DNA of 64,000 nucleotides from Acidobacteriota bacterium. Lineage in GTDB: Bacteria > Acidobacteriota > Terriglobia > Versatilivoradales > Versatilivoraceae. The position numbers and the translations under genes were made by a program. The DNA lies in assembly GCA_022826755.1 (NCBI GenBank), contig JAJDUG010000080.1, forward strand, positions 27,776 through 91,775. Reading direction: 5' to 3'. Each line of letters opens with the position of its first letter. Position 1 is the first letter of the stretch. The notes under the pieces are model-generated. The model did no database searches and was not told where the DNA came from. It was given only the letters and a program-made list of their open reading frames with translations. This document shows positions 1 to 7,743 of the stretch, one piece after another.

Positions 1-165
1 CGAGCCCTGGCCGTTCCGCCCGCCCCCGGCTTCAAGGAGGTCCTGCTGCCCGGAGTGCCCGAGGACCGAACCCAGCAGGTCCGCCAGCGCGACGGCATTC
101 CCATTGCCGACGACATCTGGCAGACCATCGTCCAGGCAGCCTCCTCGGTGGGTGTGCAGGCCTGA
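1..165 (+). CDS. C-terminal end of a malate/L-lactate dehydrogenase (Ldh_2) family oxidoreductase, partial
   Basis: Only the last 54 codons are present; the gene begins before the window and ends at TGA 163-165. The readable tail (PGFKEVLLPGVPEDR, then GIPIADDIW) looks like the usual C-terminus of the Ldh_2 family of NAD(P)-dependent 2-hydroxyacid dehydrogenases (malate, lactate, ureidoglycolate, sulfolactate), where a PG-x-Vl-PGe segment precedes a GIP segment. These are soluble cytoplasmic enzymes with a fold distinct from classical MDH/LDH. The substrate cannot be told from this tail. The family call rests on a short motif remembered from relatives, so it is moderate. Confidence 0.55.
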   Translation, partial: RALAVPPAPGFKEVLLPGVPEDRTQQVRQRDGIPIADDIWQTIVQAASSVGVQA

Positions 166-314
166 GTGTTCGCCAATCCCTCCGTATTCGACCTGAGCTT
201 CCATGGCCCGCCGTGGTTGCGCCCAAGCGCAATGCAGTAGCGGTTTTCGGGATCGAAAGAGGAGCGAATTGGGCAATAACGTTGGCCGCCCCCTACTCTG
301 GTCGATAGAATAAA

Positions 315-334
315 GCCCTGTTCCGGCACAGGGC
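315..334. terminator. 7-bp perfect hairpin after the Ldh_2-like gene
   Basis: GCCCTGT (315-321), loop TCCGGC, ACAGGGC (328-334). There is no T tract on the plus side. On the minus strand it is followed by TTTATTC. It may be a weak terminator for the upstream gene or a structured leader of hicBA; no function is shown. Confidence 0.3.
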
Positions 335-429
335 ACTCCTTCATCCAGTCCCTGGCCGTGTGCCCCCTACGGCGGCTCGCCCCGGAAGCTCTCAGTCCGG
401 GACAGATCCAAAGAAGAGGTCTCCGTACC

Positions 430-639
430 ATGAAAGAATACACGGCAGTCGTCGAACAAGACCCTGAGACTGGCCTCTACGTGGGTTACATCCCCGGATT
501 CCCTGGAGCCCACTCCCAAGCCGACACGCTGGATGAGCTCAACACAAACCTTCGCGAAGTGGTGGAAATGCTCTTGGAAGATGGAGAGCCCCTGCTTGAA
601 GGAAAGTTTGTCGGCACTCAACGAGTCGCTCTCCCCTGA
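430..639 (+). CDS. hicB: HicB-type antitoxin
   Basis: A 69-residue HicB-like antitoxin: partial RNase-H-like fold that binds and neutralises the HicA mRNA interferase, and usually represses its own operon. The N-terminus (MKEYTAVVEQDPETGLYVGY, then IPGFPGAHSQADT) and the following helix (LDELNTNLREVVEMLL) are typical of the short HicB class. No C-terminal DNA-binding domain is present, so any autoregulation would need another element. ATG 430 is chosen because AAGAAGAGGT lies about ten bases upstream and the family consensus begins here. It precedes hicA by three bases, so the order is antitoxin first. Confidence 0.88.
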   Translation: MKEYTAVVEQDPETGLYVGYIPGFPGAHSQADTLDELNTNLREVVEMLLEDGEPLLEGKFVGTQRVALP

Positions 640-642
640 ATC

Positions 643-867
643 ATGGCAAAGCCGCCGGTACTCAAGCCGCGCGAGGTCGCCGCGATATTGAAGCATCTCG
701 GCTTTACCGAGGTCCGCCAGCGCGGGTCTCACAAACAGTTCCGTCATCCTGATGGAAAACGTACCACCGTCCCCTTCCACTCGGGCCGAGACATTTCGCC
801 AATTCTGTTGCGTCGGATCGTAAAGGACACAGGACTCACCCTCGGTGAGTTTCTCGAATATCGATAA
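643..867 (+). CDS. hicA: HicA-type toxin, mRNA interferase
   Basis: A 74-residue HicA toxin with a double-stranded-RNA-binding-like fold; it cleaves mRNA independently of the ribosome. The family core is clear: an N-terminal helix (KPREVAAILKHLGF) followed by RQRGSHKQFRHPDGKRTTVP, which contains the catalytic His (in GSHKQF) and the basic strand. It is full length for the family and starts three bases after the hicB stop, so the two are co-translated. No disabling change is visible. Confidence 0.9.
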   Translation: MAKPPVLKPREVAAILKHLGFTEVRQRGSHKQFRHPDGKRTTVPFHSGRDISPILLRRIVKDTGLTLGEFLEYR

Positions 868-979
868 GGCAGGATGTTCCGTGGGGGCGACTGCTATGCG
901 GCGCTGCCTGTCCGGGTGAACAACGAATCTATCCGGGCACGGTTCGGCACAGGACTGGCCCATGTGAGGAGGAACAATC

Positions 980-1180
980 ATGGCTGTGCAGACACAAACA
1001 GCAAAAGTCAATCAGGGATTATCCCTTGCACAGCGTCGCGCCTACATGAAGTTGCCGCTTGCAGAACGCCGCAAGCGCCTCGCGGAGCAAGCGGAACGGA
1101 TGGCGGAGCACTACGAGCAGGAGCCGGAACGGATAGAGCGCGAGACATGGCAGGGAGGCGAAGAACGTGAAGAGAGATGA
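980..1180 (+). CDS. Small antitoxin-like protein (type usually paired with MazF/PIN toxins)
   Basis: A 66-residue, highly charged helical protein. The segment LAQRRAYMKLPLAERRKRLA, then EQAERMAEHYEQEPE, resembles small antitoxins that in many bacteria sit directly before MazF- or PIN-type toxins. GAGGAGGAACAATC precedes ATG 980, so translation is well supported. The C-terminus overlaps the next gene by 14 bases. No MazF or PIN gene follows; a 251-residue protein of another type does. It is either an antitoxin with an unusual partner or an orphan. The family match is from memory; function is inferred. Confidence 0.6.
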   Translation: MAVQTQTAKVNQGLSLAQRRAYMKLPLAERRKRLAEQAERMAEHYEQEPERIERETWQGGEEREER

Positions 1181-1922
1181 TTGGTGGCAGGCGGTATGGG
1201 AAGCTATCTTCAGGGTTTGCGACCGCAATGGAACCCGTTGTTTCACAAGGAAGGAATTGTTCGACACGGAACCGCTGAAGAGGATGGTGTCTGCCTCGCG
1301 CAGCAAGGGACAACATCCTGAGATGTCCGTCAGTTATATCCTTTCTGATTTCACACGCTGGGGCAAATACGCTCAGATTAAAAGAACTGGCCACGGGAAA
1401 TATGAACTCACCGATCTAGGGATGTACGTGGTCTCTACAACCAAGGATCACTTCAGGCCAAGAGAACATGGAGCTACCTTCGACATCACAACCCCTCGTC
1501 ACTTTCTGAACCGGATGGTCATTCCGCAGCACCAAGAGTTCAAGAAGAATCATCGTTCCTCACGTCACGCATTGCTAGCGATCATTTGCGCTTACCACAT
1601 GTATGAGTGGGTACATAAGGAGAAATTTACGCCTGACCACTTCAAATCGGTCTACAGCTCTGAGGCAGACAGAGATTACATGGTTGAACTGTTCAACTTG
1701 GCCAGGACTATTGTTAACGGGACCAAACACTTTAAACCGGCAAAGCAGGGCGTCAAAACGAAAGTGCAAGGTGGATTTCCATCCGACTTTAGTGATAGAT
1801 CCCGACCCCTGAACGTGAAACTTTCAGGAAGCGAGAACCCCGATGATTGGGAACCGATAGATAACATCCTTGATCGGATGGTGGAATTTTGGAGGCGCCA
1901 GGAGAGCGTCGGTGCTTTTTGA
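1167..1922 (+). CDS. Unknown protein: N-terminal winged-helix-like region plus C-terminal HEPN-like helical domain
   Basis: A 251-residue soluble protein starting at GTG 1167, inside the end of the small antitoxin-like gene, with GGAGGCGAAG upstream. Residues 1-90 look like a winged helix (SVSYILSDFTRWGKYAQIKR, then GKYELTDLG). Residues 125-215 are helical and contain ALLAIICAYHMYEWVH and LARTIVNGTKHF. The latter resembles the Arg-x-His region of HEPN-type RNases and related conflict proteins, although the R-to-H spacing is seven residues, one more than the usual four to six. The overlap suggests co-translation with the small gene. It could be a toxin or abortive-infection-type effector. No established family is claimed. 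Confidence 0.5.
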   Translation: MKRDDWWQAVWEAIFRVCDRNGTRCFTRKELFDTEPLKRMVSASRSKGQHPEMSVSYILSDFTRWGKYAQIKRTGHGKYELTDLGMYVVSTTKDHFRPREHGATFDITTPRHFLNRMVIPQHQEFKKNHRSSRHALLAIICAYHMYEWVHKEKFTPDHFKSVYSSEADRDYMVELFNLARTIVNGTKHFKPAKQGVKTKVQGGFPSDFSDRSRPLNVKLSGSENPDDWEPIDNILDRMVEFWRRQESVGAF

Positions 1923-2130
1923 AACAATACCCAAACGCAGTCTCGAAAATCCAACGGCGTGCCCACACACAGTATTGCTGGCTCTCTTTGCCCAGCCCGC
2001 CATGCCCTTGCACTCGTTGAAAGGCTCCTGGCGTGGTTTCTGGAGCGTCCAGGTGTCCCACAACTGGCGGATTGTCTTTGGGTTCAAGGATGGTGAAGCG
2101 GTAGATGTCGACCTGGTCGATCACCACTGA
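1912..2130 (+). CDS. higB: HigB/RelE-like toxin, atypical N-terminus
   Basis: The C-terminal half (LHSLKGSWRGFWSVQVSHNW, then RIVFGFKDGEAVDVDLVDHH) is a clear HigB/RelE-type ribosome-dependent mRNA interferase core, with the LKG-x-G-x-WS-V-NWRI-F pattern. The N-terminal 35 residues do not match the family well. A neighbouring frame reads VSKIQRRAHT, which does look like the missing helix, so a small frameshift is possible. GTG 1912 is chosen because AGGAGAG lies seven bases upstream, giving 72 residues where 90 or more are usual. An upstream TTG at 1870 is the alternative. It overlaps the previous gene by 11 bases and is followed by higA. Confidence 0.6.
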   Translation: MLFETIPKRSLENPTACPHTVLLALFAQPAMPLHSLKGSWRGFWSVQVSHNWRIVFGFKDGEAVDVDLVDHH

Positions 2131-2140
2131 GGAGACGGCA

Positions 2141-2401
2141 ATGGCGATGTTGAATCCGGCGCATCCCGGCGAAACCATCCGAATGGCTATCGAGGAAACC
2201 GGCTGGAGCGTCACCACGGCTGCAAAGCGGCTCGGCGTTTCGAGAAACACCCTGCATCGGCTCTTGGCCGGAACCGGAAGAATCAACCCCCGGCTGGCGT
2301 TGGCGTTGGAGCGTGTCGGCTGGTCGGAAGCCGACTTCTGGATGCGCCGGCAGGCAGGCTACGATCTGGCGCAAGAGAGGCGCAAGCAAGCGACGGCCTG
2401 A
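2141..2401 (+). CDS. higA: HigA-type antitoxin, helix-turn-helix
   Basis: An 86-residue XRE-family HigA antitoxin: it neutralises HigB and usually represses the higBA promoter. The opening MAMLNPAHPGETIRMAIEET, the helix-turn-helix (TTAAKRLGVSRNTLHRLLAG) and the tail (RINPRLALALERVGWSEADF, then WMRRQAGYDLA) follow the family closely. ATG 2141 has GGAG ten bases before it and lies ten bases after the higB stop. An upstream start at 2105 would overlap higB and add residues not seen in relatives. Confidence 0.9.
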   Translation: MAMLNPAHPGETIRMAIEETGWSVTTAAKRLGVSRNTLHRLLAGTGRINPRLALALERVGWSEADFWMRRQAGYDLAQERRKQATA

Positions 2402-2483
2402 GTTGAGGTCTGGCAACATGGGCGGCCCTTCAGCAGGAGATCACCGCGTTGCCGGCTGGCTAATTCCAATTATTCAATATATG

Positions 2484-2515
2484 ATCCGCATAAGAAAAAC
2501 TTATGGTTTGCGGAT
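2484..2515. promoter_or_regulatory. Nested palindrome, likely LysR-type operator
   Basis: CATAAG (2489-2494), five A, CTTATG (2500-2505) form a perfect interrupted palindrome of the T-N11-A kind. Outer arms ATCCGC (2484-2489) and GCGGAT (2510-2515) extend it with a five-base insert on the right. It lies about 60 bases before the LysR-family gene at 2576, where such regulators bind to control themselves or a neighbour. Confidence 0.55.
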
Positions 2516-2575
2516 GAACGGCGCCGACCCCGTATGAAAACAGGGCATCGAGCCAGCGTCCCTCTCCACCGCAAT

Positions 2576-3475
2576 ATGAACCTCGACCAGATTCGCAATT
2601 TCCACGCCGTGGCCGTCCACCGGAGCTTTACCATTGCCGCCGAAACGCTCTTCCGCACCCAGCCGGCGATCAGCACCCAGGTCCGGATGCTGGAAGAAGA
2701 GTTGGGAGCCAGGCTCTTCGACCGCATCGGCAAGAAGATCTACCTGACCCGGGCGGGCGATGTGCTGTTCGACTACGCCGAGCGATTGTTGAATCTGCAC
2801 GATGAAGCCAAGCTGGCAGTCACCGAGGTAAACACCGTTCCCAAGGGGAAAATACAGATCGGCGCCAACGAGTCCACTTGTCTCTACGTGCTGCCCCAAA
2901 TCTTCGCGCTCTTCAAGAAGAAATACCCGGAAGTTCAGATCAGCATCTACCGCAACTTTTCAAAGAAGGTTCTGGACAAGGTCCGCGGCAACCAATTGGA
3001 CTTTGGGATCGTCACCCTGCCCGTTCCGGAACAGGAGCTGAACATTCTGCCCATCGCCGAGGACGAACTGCGGCTGATCACCAGCCCGGACCATCCGCTG
3101 ACTCTCCAAACGTCGCCTGACCTGGAGGAGGTCGTCTCCTACCCCTTCATTTTCCATACTGCCGGAACCACTCGCGAACGCTTGAAGAAACAGTTCGGGA
3201 GCCAGTGGGAGCGCTTGCATATCTCGATGGAACTCGCCAGCATCGAGACCATCAAGAAATTCGTGTCCATCGGCATGGGTATTTCAATTGTTCCAAAGAG
3301 CTACGCTGAAGAGGAAACCAGGCAGGGAACTCTGTGCCTGCTGCCTTTGAGGAACCTGAATCTGATTCGCAAGCTGGGACTCATCTACCGAAAAAAGCGC
3401 TATCTCTCACGGGCTTGCATCGTCTTTCTCGAGGTCGTGGAGGAATCCATGCGAGCCCTGGCAACTTCCAAGTGA
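2576..3475 (+). CDS. LysR-family transcriptional regulator
   Basis: A 299-residue LysR-type regulator. Residues 1-60 form the winged helix-turn-helix (LDQIRNFHAVAVHRSFTIAA, then ETLFRTQPAISTQVRMLEEE); the rest is the periplasmic-binding-protein-like effector domain (KIQIGANESTCLYVLPQIFA onward). The ATISTQ-type recognition helix is closest in style to CysB/CbbR-like members, but the ligand is not predictable. ATG 2576 begins at the family's usual MNLDQIRNF. It stands alone: the upstream genes are a toxin-antitoxin pair and the downstream gene is unrelated. A palindrome at 2484-2515 suggests autoregulation. The stop codon is the first part of a dispersed repeat. Confidence 0.88.
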   Translation: MNLDQIRNFHAVAVHRSFTIAAETLFRTQPAISTQVRMLEEELGARLFDRIGKKIYLTRAGDVLFDYAERLLNLHDEAKLAVTEVNTVPKGKIQIGANESTCLYVLPQIFALFKKKYPEVQISIYRNFSKKVLDKVRGNQLDFGIVTLPVPEQELNILPIAEDELRLITSPDHPLTLQTSPDLEEVVSYPFIFHTAGTTRERLKKQFGSQWERLHISMELASIETIKKFVSIGMGISIVPKSYAEEETRQGTLCLLPLRNLNLIRKLGLIYRKKRYLSRACIVFLEVVEESMRALATSK

Positions 3476-3496
3476 TCAGTGGTCAGTGATCGGTGG
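3473..3496. repeat. Dispersed intergenic repeat, GTCAGTG/CACTGAC family, copy 1
   Basis: TGATCAGTGGTCAGTGATCG followed by GTGG. It begins with the TGA stop of the LysR gene. It is inverted relative to the copy at 3591-3623; together they flank about 95 bases. Confidence 0.65.
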
Positions 3497-3590
3497 ACAG
3501 CCTCGGATGCAGGAAGGTTTGTCATTACCTGTTTGCACTTATTGAACCGCGACGCCAAGATAGACAAAGTGCTGAAGGCTACAATCCAAT

Positions 3591-3623
3591 CACTGACCAC
3601 TATCCACTGATCACTGACCACTA
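3591..3623. repeat. Dispersed intergenic repeat, CACTGAC family, copy 2
   Basis: Tandem units CACTGACCACT, ATCCACTGAT and CACTGACCACT end 16 bases before the ATG at 3640. The units also occur in copies near 6040 and 8500. Confidence 0.65.
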
Positions 3624-3639
3624 AAAAAGGGGAACCGGG

Positions 3640-4263
3640 ATGGAGAACGAGAATCTGAACGCCAACGATGAGGCTCCCCAGCCCCCTTCCGAGAGGGAGC
3701 CGGAGGGTTTTCGAGTCGAGATGGTCGGACCTTCCAGAAAGCGAACCTGGATCCTGGCGGGGGTGGTGATCGCAGCCGTTCTCTTTCTGGTCGGTTCGGT
3801 GATTTCATCTTCCGGGGTGATGGATGCCTGGCTTCCCTGGACGCAGGAATACGCTCAGCGAACGGTCCCGCCGGTGCCTGACGGAAGCGAACCCGTTGCG
3901 CTGCTGGAGTTCAACCAGGAACGGGGGGAGGACACCATCACGGTGACGGGGAGAGTCCTGAACCGAACTGAAGGGACGCTCGAGGATCTCATCGCTACCC
4001 TTACCCTGATCACCTCGCTGGAGTTGCCGCTGGAAGAGGAGGTGCCGTTGTCTCCCCGGAGCCTGGATGCCGGCTCGGAGGGAAGGTTCGAGTGGGTGAA
4101 ACCGCTGTCGGGGGAGGCCGGCGGGATCAAGCTCAAGTTCAAGCTGGCCAACGGAGCCGTCATCAAGCACCGGGACAGCCGCTACGAGCAAACGGAGGAA
4201 ACGCCGGAGGAAGCGCCCGAAGAGGCGCCGGTGGATTTAACCGGGGAGGCCCCCGCCAGATAG
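3640..4263 (+). CDS. Single-pass membrane protein with FxLYD-like exterior domain, unknown function
   Basis: 207 residues. Residues 1-34 are charged and cytoplasmic, 36-57 form one membrane segment (WILAGVVIAAVLFLVGSVIS), and the rest would be periplasmic. Residues 85-165 (ITVTGRVLNRTEGTLEDLIA and after) have the beta pattern of FxLYD/DUF3426-like domains, which occur in envelope proteins of unclear role. The tail is rich in Glu and Pro. AGGGGAACCGGG lies before ATG 3640. It is likely monocistronic; the next gene begins 126 bases later. No specific role can be assigned. Confidence 0.6.
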   Translation: MENENLNANDEAPQPPSEREPEGFRVEMVGPSRKRTWILAGVVIAAVLFLVGSVISSSGVMDAWLPWTQEYAQRTVPPVPDGSEPVALLEFNQERGEDTITVTGRVLNRTEGTLEDLIATLTLITSLELPLEEEVPLSPRSLDAGSEGRFEWVKPLSGEAGGIKLKFKLANGAVIKHRDSRYEQTEETPEEAPEEAPVDLTGEAPAR

Positions 4264-4389
4264 ATTTCGTTTGGCTCGCGGGGATTCGTTTGCATATATT
4301 GATGCCCCGGCTGCTGCGCAATCGGCTCACTCCCGGAAACCGATCAGCTTCGGTCCGGCCCGCGTTGAGTTGAGCAGGGGTAGGATAGA

Positions 4390-5460
4390 ATGAACATGGG
4401 TAACGGAACAGGGATTCGCAGGACACTTCTGGCGGCCCATCGGCGCGTCAGGGAATGGCGCATGGTTGCCAAAGCCCTGCTTTCCACCAGGCATCCGGTG
4501 CTGGCCCACCTCATCCCCATCCGCCGATGCAACCTTTCCTGCACCTACTGCAATGAGTTCGACAAGGTTTCGGCGCCGGTGCCCATCGAGGAAATGATGC
4601 GGCGGGTCGACCATTTGGCCCGCCTGGGCACCACCGTGATCACCATCAGCGGGGGGGAACCGATGTTGCACCCCGAGCTGGACGCCGTGGTGAAGCGGAT
4701 ACGGCTGCGAAAAATGATGGCGGGGTTGATTACCAACGGTTATCTGCTCAGTGTCAAGCGCATCCAACAGCTCAATCAGGCCGGTCTGGAGCATCTGCAG
4801 ATCAGCATCGACAACGTCAACCCGGACGATGTCTCCAAGAAAAGCCTCAAGGTTCTGGACCGGAAGCTGGTGATGCTGGCCGAGCACGCCGACTTCGCGG
4901 TCAACATCAACTCGGTCATCGGTTCCGGGATCCGCTTCCCCCAGGACGCCTTGCAGGTGGCCCGCCGGGCTGTCTCGCTGGGCTTCTCCAGCACCCTGGG
5001 CATCATTCACGATGGGGAAGGCCAGCTGCGAGCCCTGAACGAGAGAGAACGATCGGTCTATCGCGAGATCCAGAAGCTTGGCAAAAAGTCCTTTGCGCGC
5101 TTCAACAGGTTCCAGGAGAACATTTCTCGGGGGAAGCCCAACCAGTGGCGCTGCCGGGCCGGTGGACGATACCTCTACGTCTGCGAGGACGGCCTGGTTC
5201 ACTACTGCTCGCAGCAGCGCGGCTACCCGGCCATTCCGCTGCAGGACTACACCCGAGAACACATCCGGCGGGAATTCGACCTTCGCAAATCCTGCGCCCC
5301 CTACTGCACCGTTTCCTGTGTCCAGCAGGTGGGGGTGCTGGACAACTGGCGGTCACCCCAGACCGACGGCACCCGGGTCGACCCTGCATTGCTCACCGCG
5401 GGGCATGACCATGCCGCAGGCCCCTTCTCTCCGGCAGGCACTCGCGACCGAACGGCATAG
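4390..5460 (+). CDS. Radical SAM protein with SPASM-like C-terminal cysteines
   Basis: 356 residues. The radical SAM cluster motif is [13 protein letters not shown] (C-x3-C-x2-C) near residue 42, followed by [13 protein letters not shown], the GGEP segment that binds the SAM amino group. The C-terminal third carries further cysteines ([31 protein letters not shown]), as in SPASM or twitch-type auxiliary Fe-S domains. It would be a cytoplasmic enzyme using S-adenosylmethionine to start a radical reaction, possibly on a peptide or lipid precursor. The substrate is unknown and no peptide substrate gene is adjacent. GGGGTAGGAT precedes ATG 4390; ATG 4396 is also possible. Confidence 0.8.
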   Translation: MNMGNGTGIRRTLLAAHRRVREWRMVAKALLSTRHPVLAHLIPIRRCNLSCTYCNEFDKVSAPVPIEEMMRRVDHLARLGTTVITISGGEPMLHPELDAVVKRIRLRKMMAGLITNGYLLSVKRIQQLNQAGLEHLQISIDNVNPDDVSKKSLKVLDRKLVMLAEHADFAVNINSVIGSGIRFPQDALQVARRAVSLGFSSTLGIIHDGEGQLRALNERERSVYREIQKLGKKSFARFNRFQENISRGKPNQWRCRAGGRYLYVCEDGLVHYCSQQRGYPAIPLQDYTREHIRREFDLRKSCAPYCTVSCVQQVGVLDNWRSPQTDGTRVDPALLTAGHDHAAGPFSPAGTRDRTA

Positions 5461-5494
5461 CCGCGTGTTCGTCCGACCCGTCGAGCAACGCGGA

Positions 5495-5818
5495 TCAAAC
5501 CGTGGCTCGATGGATCTTTCTCTTCAGAGTGTGGATCTGGCGGCGAATTGACTTCAGCCCGGCACGGTCCTTGGTCTCCAGCGCCTGGTCCCGCTTCTTC
5601 TTGAGCTCCTTGATCTCCAGCTTGATGGCTCGCTTGTCGATACCCACCACCTCGTGGTGCTCGTGCATATCGACGCCTAGAGCTTCACAGATCGCCTTCA
5701 ACAGAGGCTCCTTGGTCATCTGGGTAAAGCCCTTGACGGCCTCGTGCTCGATTTCACCGGCTATCTGGCGAAGCTGGGCAACGGTCTTGTGCCTCAGATC
5801 GCCGAACGTGTAGGCCAT
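5495..5818 (-). CDS. Rho termination factor N-domain-like small protein
   Basis: 107 residues. Residues 1-50 (FGDLRHKTVAQLRQIAGEIE, then HEAVKGFTQMTKEPLLKAIC) resemble the Rho_N/SAP-like helical domain. A conserved MHEHHEVVGIDK segment follows, then a basic coiled coil (IKELKKKRDQALETKD, RRQIHTLKRKIHRATV). The arrangement is known as a conserved hypothetical in Acidobacteriota and some deltaproteobacterial lineages; nucleic-acid binding is the likely role. ATG 5818 is chosen because AAGGAG precedes it at good spacing. It is a single gene, convergent with the radical SAM gene. Confidence 0.7.
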   Translation of the reverse strand: MAYTFGDLRHKTVAQLRQIAGEIEHEAVKGFTQMTKEPLLKAICEALGVDMHEHHEVVGIDKRAIKLEIKELKKKRDQALETKDRAGLKSIRRQIHTLKRKIHRATV

Positions 5819-6141
5819 AGCAGCTCCTTCTCCCCTCTTGGATTCGATCACGGCGCGCCGCTGCCGATCATCGGCTCGAATTGTACATGATGTCTCTGCC
5901 GGTATGTGGAAAGTGAATGGTGCAGAGTGATTTGATCAGCTCCATATTCTCATCGGCACGTCCATCGATTTTTGTCCGACGATCACATCCCGACACGACC
6001 CTAACGATGGCAAATGGCGCATTCCTGCTCCCAAAACTAACCACTGACCACTAGCCACCAGCCACTGCGTCCCCTGCGCCTGCCTGTTTTTTCACCCGGA
6101 AATCTGCTAGTCTCAACTCCGCATCTCACGGGAGGCTATCC
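5819..6141. other. Intergenic region before fabI with one dispersed repeat
   Basis: 323 bases without a gene. The left side carries the leader of the minus-strand Rho_N-like gene. ACTAACCACTGACCACTAGC and following bases at 6036-6067 are a copy of the CACTGAC repeat. GGGAGG at 6130-6135 is the fabI ribosome site. No tRNA or clear terminator is seen. Confidence 0.5.
6036..6067. repeat. Dispersed intergenic repeat, CACTGAC family, copy 3
   Basis: Three degenerate units (AACCACTGACC, ACTAGCCACC, AGCCACTG) of the repeat seen at 3473 and 3591. Confidence 0.55.
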
Positions 6142-6906
6142 ATGTTGGAGGGCAAATTCGGCGTCGTCTTCGGAGTCGCCAACAAGCGCAGCATCGCCTG
6201 GAGCATCGCCGAAGCCTGGCACAAGGCCGGAGCCCGGCTGGCCTTGACCTATCAGGGAGAGCGGTTGCAGCGGAACGTCACCCAACTGGCCGCGCGCTTC
6301 GGTAACGAGGCTCCCCTCTACCCCTGCGACGTCACCAGGGACGACGAAATCCAAGACGTTTTCCGTTGTCTCACCCGGGATTTCGGCAAGATCCACCTGA
6401 TCCTGCACAGCGTTGCCTTCGCTCCCAGGGAAGCTCTGGAGGGGCGCTTCGTCGACACCACCCGACAGGCGTTCGCAACGGCACAGGATGTCAGCGCCTA
6501 CTCCCTGGTGGCCATAGCCCGGGCGGCCCTTCCCTTGATGACGGAAGGTGGGAGCATCGTGACCATGACCTATTACGGGTCGGAAAAAGTGGTGCCTCAC
6601 TACAACGTCATGGGAGTCGCCAAGGCTTCCCTGGAGGCAAGCGTCCGCTACCTGGCCCACGACCTCGGCCCCCACAATGTCCGGGTGAACGCCATCAGCG
6701 CCGGCCCCATGAACACCCTGGCCGCACGCGGGATTCGCGGTCTGGGCAGCATGCTCAAGCACCATGCGGAGCAGGCTCCCCTCAAGCGGAACGTTCAGCC
6801 CGGGGAACTGGGCAATACGGGGCTCTACCTGGGAAGCGATCTCTCCGCCGGAGTTACCGGCGAGGTGCTTTACGTGGATTGCGGATACAACATCATGGGA
6901 ATGTGA
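6142..6906 (+). CDS. fabI: Enoyl-[acyl-carrier-protein] reductase (NADH), FabI
   Basis: 254 residues, full length. FabI carries out the last reduction of each fatty acid elongation cycle, enoyl-ACP to acyl-ACP with NADH, in the cytoplasm. It is an atypical short-chain dehydrogenase: the glycine-rich segment is GVANKRSIAWSIA and the active site is Y-x6-K (YNVMGVAK), preceded by the second Tyr in MTYYGSEK. DVTRDDEIQ and ISAGPMNTLAARGI also match the family. The start at ATG 6142 has GGGAGG six bases upstream. It stands alone, away from other fatty acid genes. Confidence 0.95.
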   Translation: MLEGKFGVVFGVANKRSIAWSIAEAWHKAGARLALTYQGERLQRNVTQLAARFGNEAPLYPCDVTRDDEIQDVFRCLTRDFGKIHLILHSVAFAPREALEGRFVDTTRQAFATAQDVSAYSLVAIARAALPLMTEGGSIVTMTYYGSEKVVPHYNVMGVAKASLEASVRYLAHDLGPHNVRVNAISAGPMNTLAARGIRGLGSMLKHHAEQAPLKRNVQPGELGNTGLYLGSDLSAGVTGEVLYVDCGYNIMGM

Positions 6907-7027
6907 GGAGCTGACCTTTCGGAGGCAGGCTGCGGGGGAGAAGAGCCTTCTTCCCTTTCCGGATCCAGGCTGATCCATTCCTGGGACGGCGCCAGCCCCT
7001 CCCGCTGAGCAGCAAAGGAGAAAGACA

Positions 7028-7708
7028 ATGGACAAGTCAAATCGTCGACGACCGGCTGCCCCGGGAATGACCCGCCCTGATCCCGGCAATGGAATCGTTC
7101 GGGCCTGTTGGGCCGGGATAGGACTCTGCCTGCTCCTGTCCGGTTGCGCCGGCGAAAGCGTTTCCAATGCTGGAAACGCTCCCTCGGCGCCGCCAAGCGT
7201 AGGCTCCGCCGCTCCTGCCTCCGATCGCCAGAAGGTTCTGGGACCCTTCACTCTGGAAGTCCCCTCAGGCTGGGTCGAGCAGACCCCGCGCTCCCGCATG
7301 CGCCGGGCCCAGTTTGCCCTCCCCAGAGAAAGCGGCGACTCCGAGGATGGTGAATTGACGGTATTCTATTTCGGCATGGGACAAGGCGGGTCCACCGACG
7401 CCAACATCAGCCGCTGGATCGGTCAAGTGGGCCAACCCGACGGTTCCTCCTCCAGAGACAAGGCCAAAATCAGGCAAAGCCAAGTCTCGGGATTCCGGAT
7501 GACCGAAGTGGACGTGAGCGGAACCCTGAAGGCATCCAACATGCCGGGCGCTCCTCAGCGGCCCGCCCGCTCGGGCTATCGGCTGCTGGGAGCCGTGCTG
7601 GAAGGCCCGCAAGGACCCTGGTTCTTCAAGTTGGTCGGGCCCGAAAAAACCATCTCCCGCTGGGCCGACAGCTTCCGCCAGTTCATCGCAAGCGCCAAAA
7701 GCCAATAA
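7028..7708 (+). CDS. Putative lipoprotein of unknown function
   Basis: 226 residues. A long basic N-region and hydrophobic stretch end in the lipobox LLLSGC with Cys40, so it should be lipidated and anchored in the envelope. The mature part begins with a Ser/Ala/Pro linker, then a domain (LGPFTLEVPSGWVEQTPRSR, RRAQFALP, LTVFYFG) of the kind found in conserved hypothetical lipoproteins of Acidobacteriota and Planctomycetes. AAAGGAGAAAGACA precedes ATG 7028; ATG 7067 would give a more normal signal peptide length. It is convergent with the next gene, leaving 35 bases between them. Confidence 0.6.
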   Translation: MDKSNRRRPAAPGMTRPDPGNGIVRACWAGIGLCLLLSGCAGESVSNAGNAPSAPPSVGSAAPASDRQKVLGPFTLEVPSGWVEQTPRSRMRRAQFALPRESGDSEDGELTVFYFGMGQGGSTDANISRWIGQVGQPDGSSSRDKAKIRQSQVSGFRMTEVDVSGTLKASNMPGAPQRPARSGYRLLGAVLEGPQGPWFFKLVGPEKTISRWADSFRQFIASAKSQ

Positions 7709-7743
7709 TCTTGCCGGTCCCTTCCCGGCCGGAGAAATGCGGG

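Noticed and set aside
166..429. tRNA or other stable RNA gene
   Set aside because: No cloverleaf arms or T-loop GTTCGANTC pattern; the hairpin at 315-334 is isolated.
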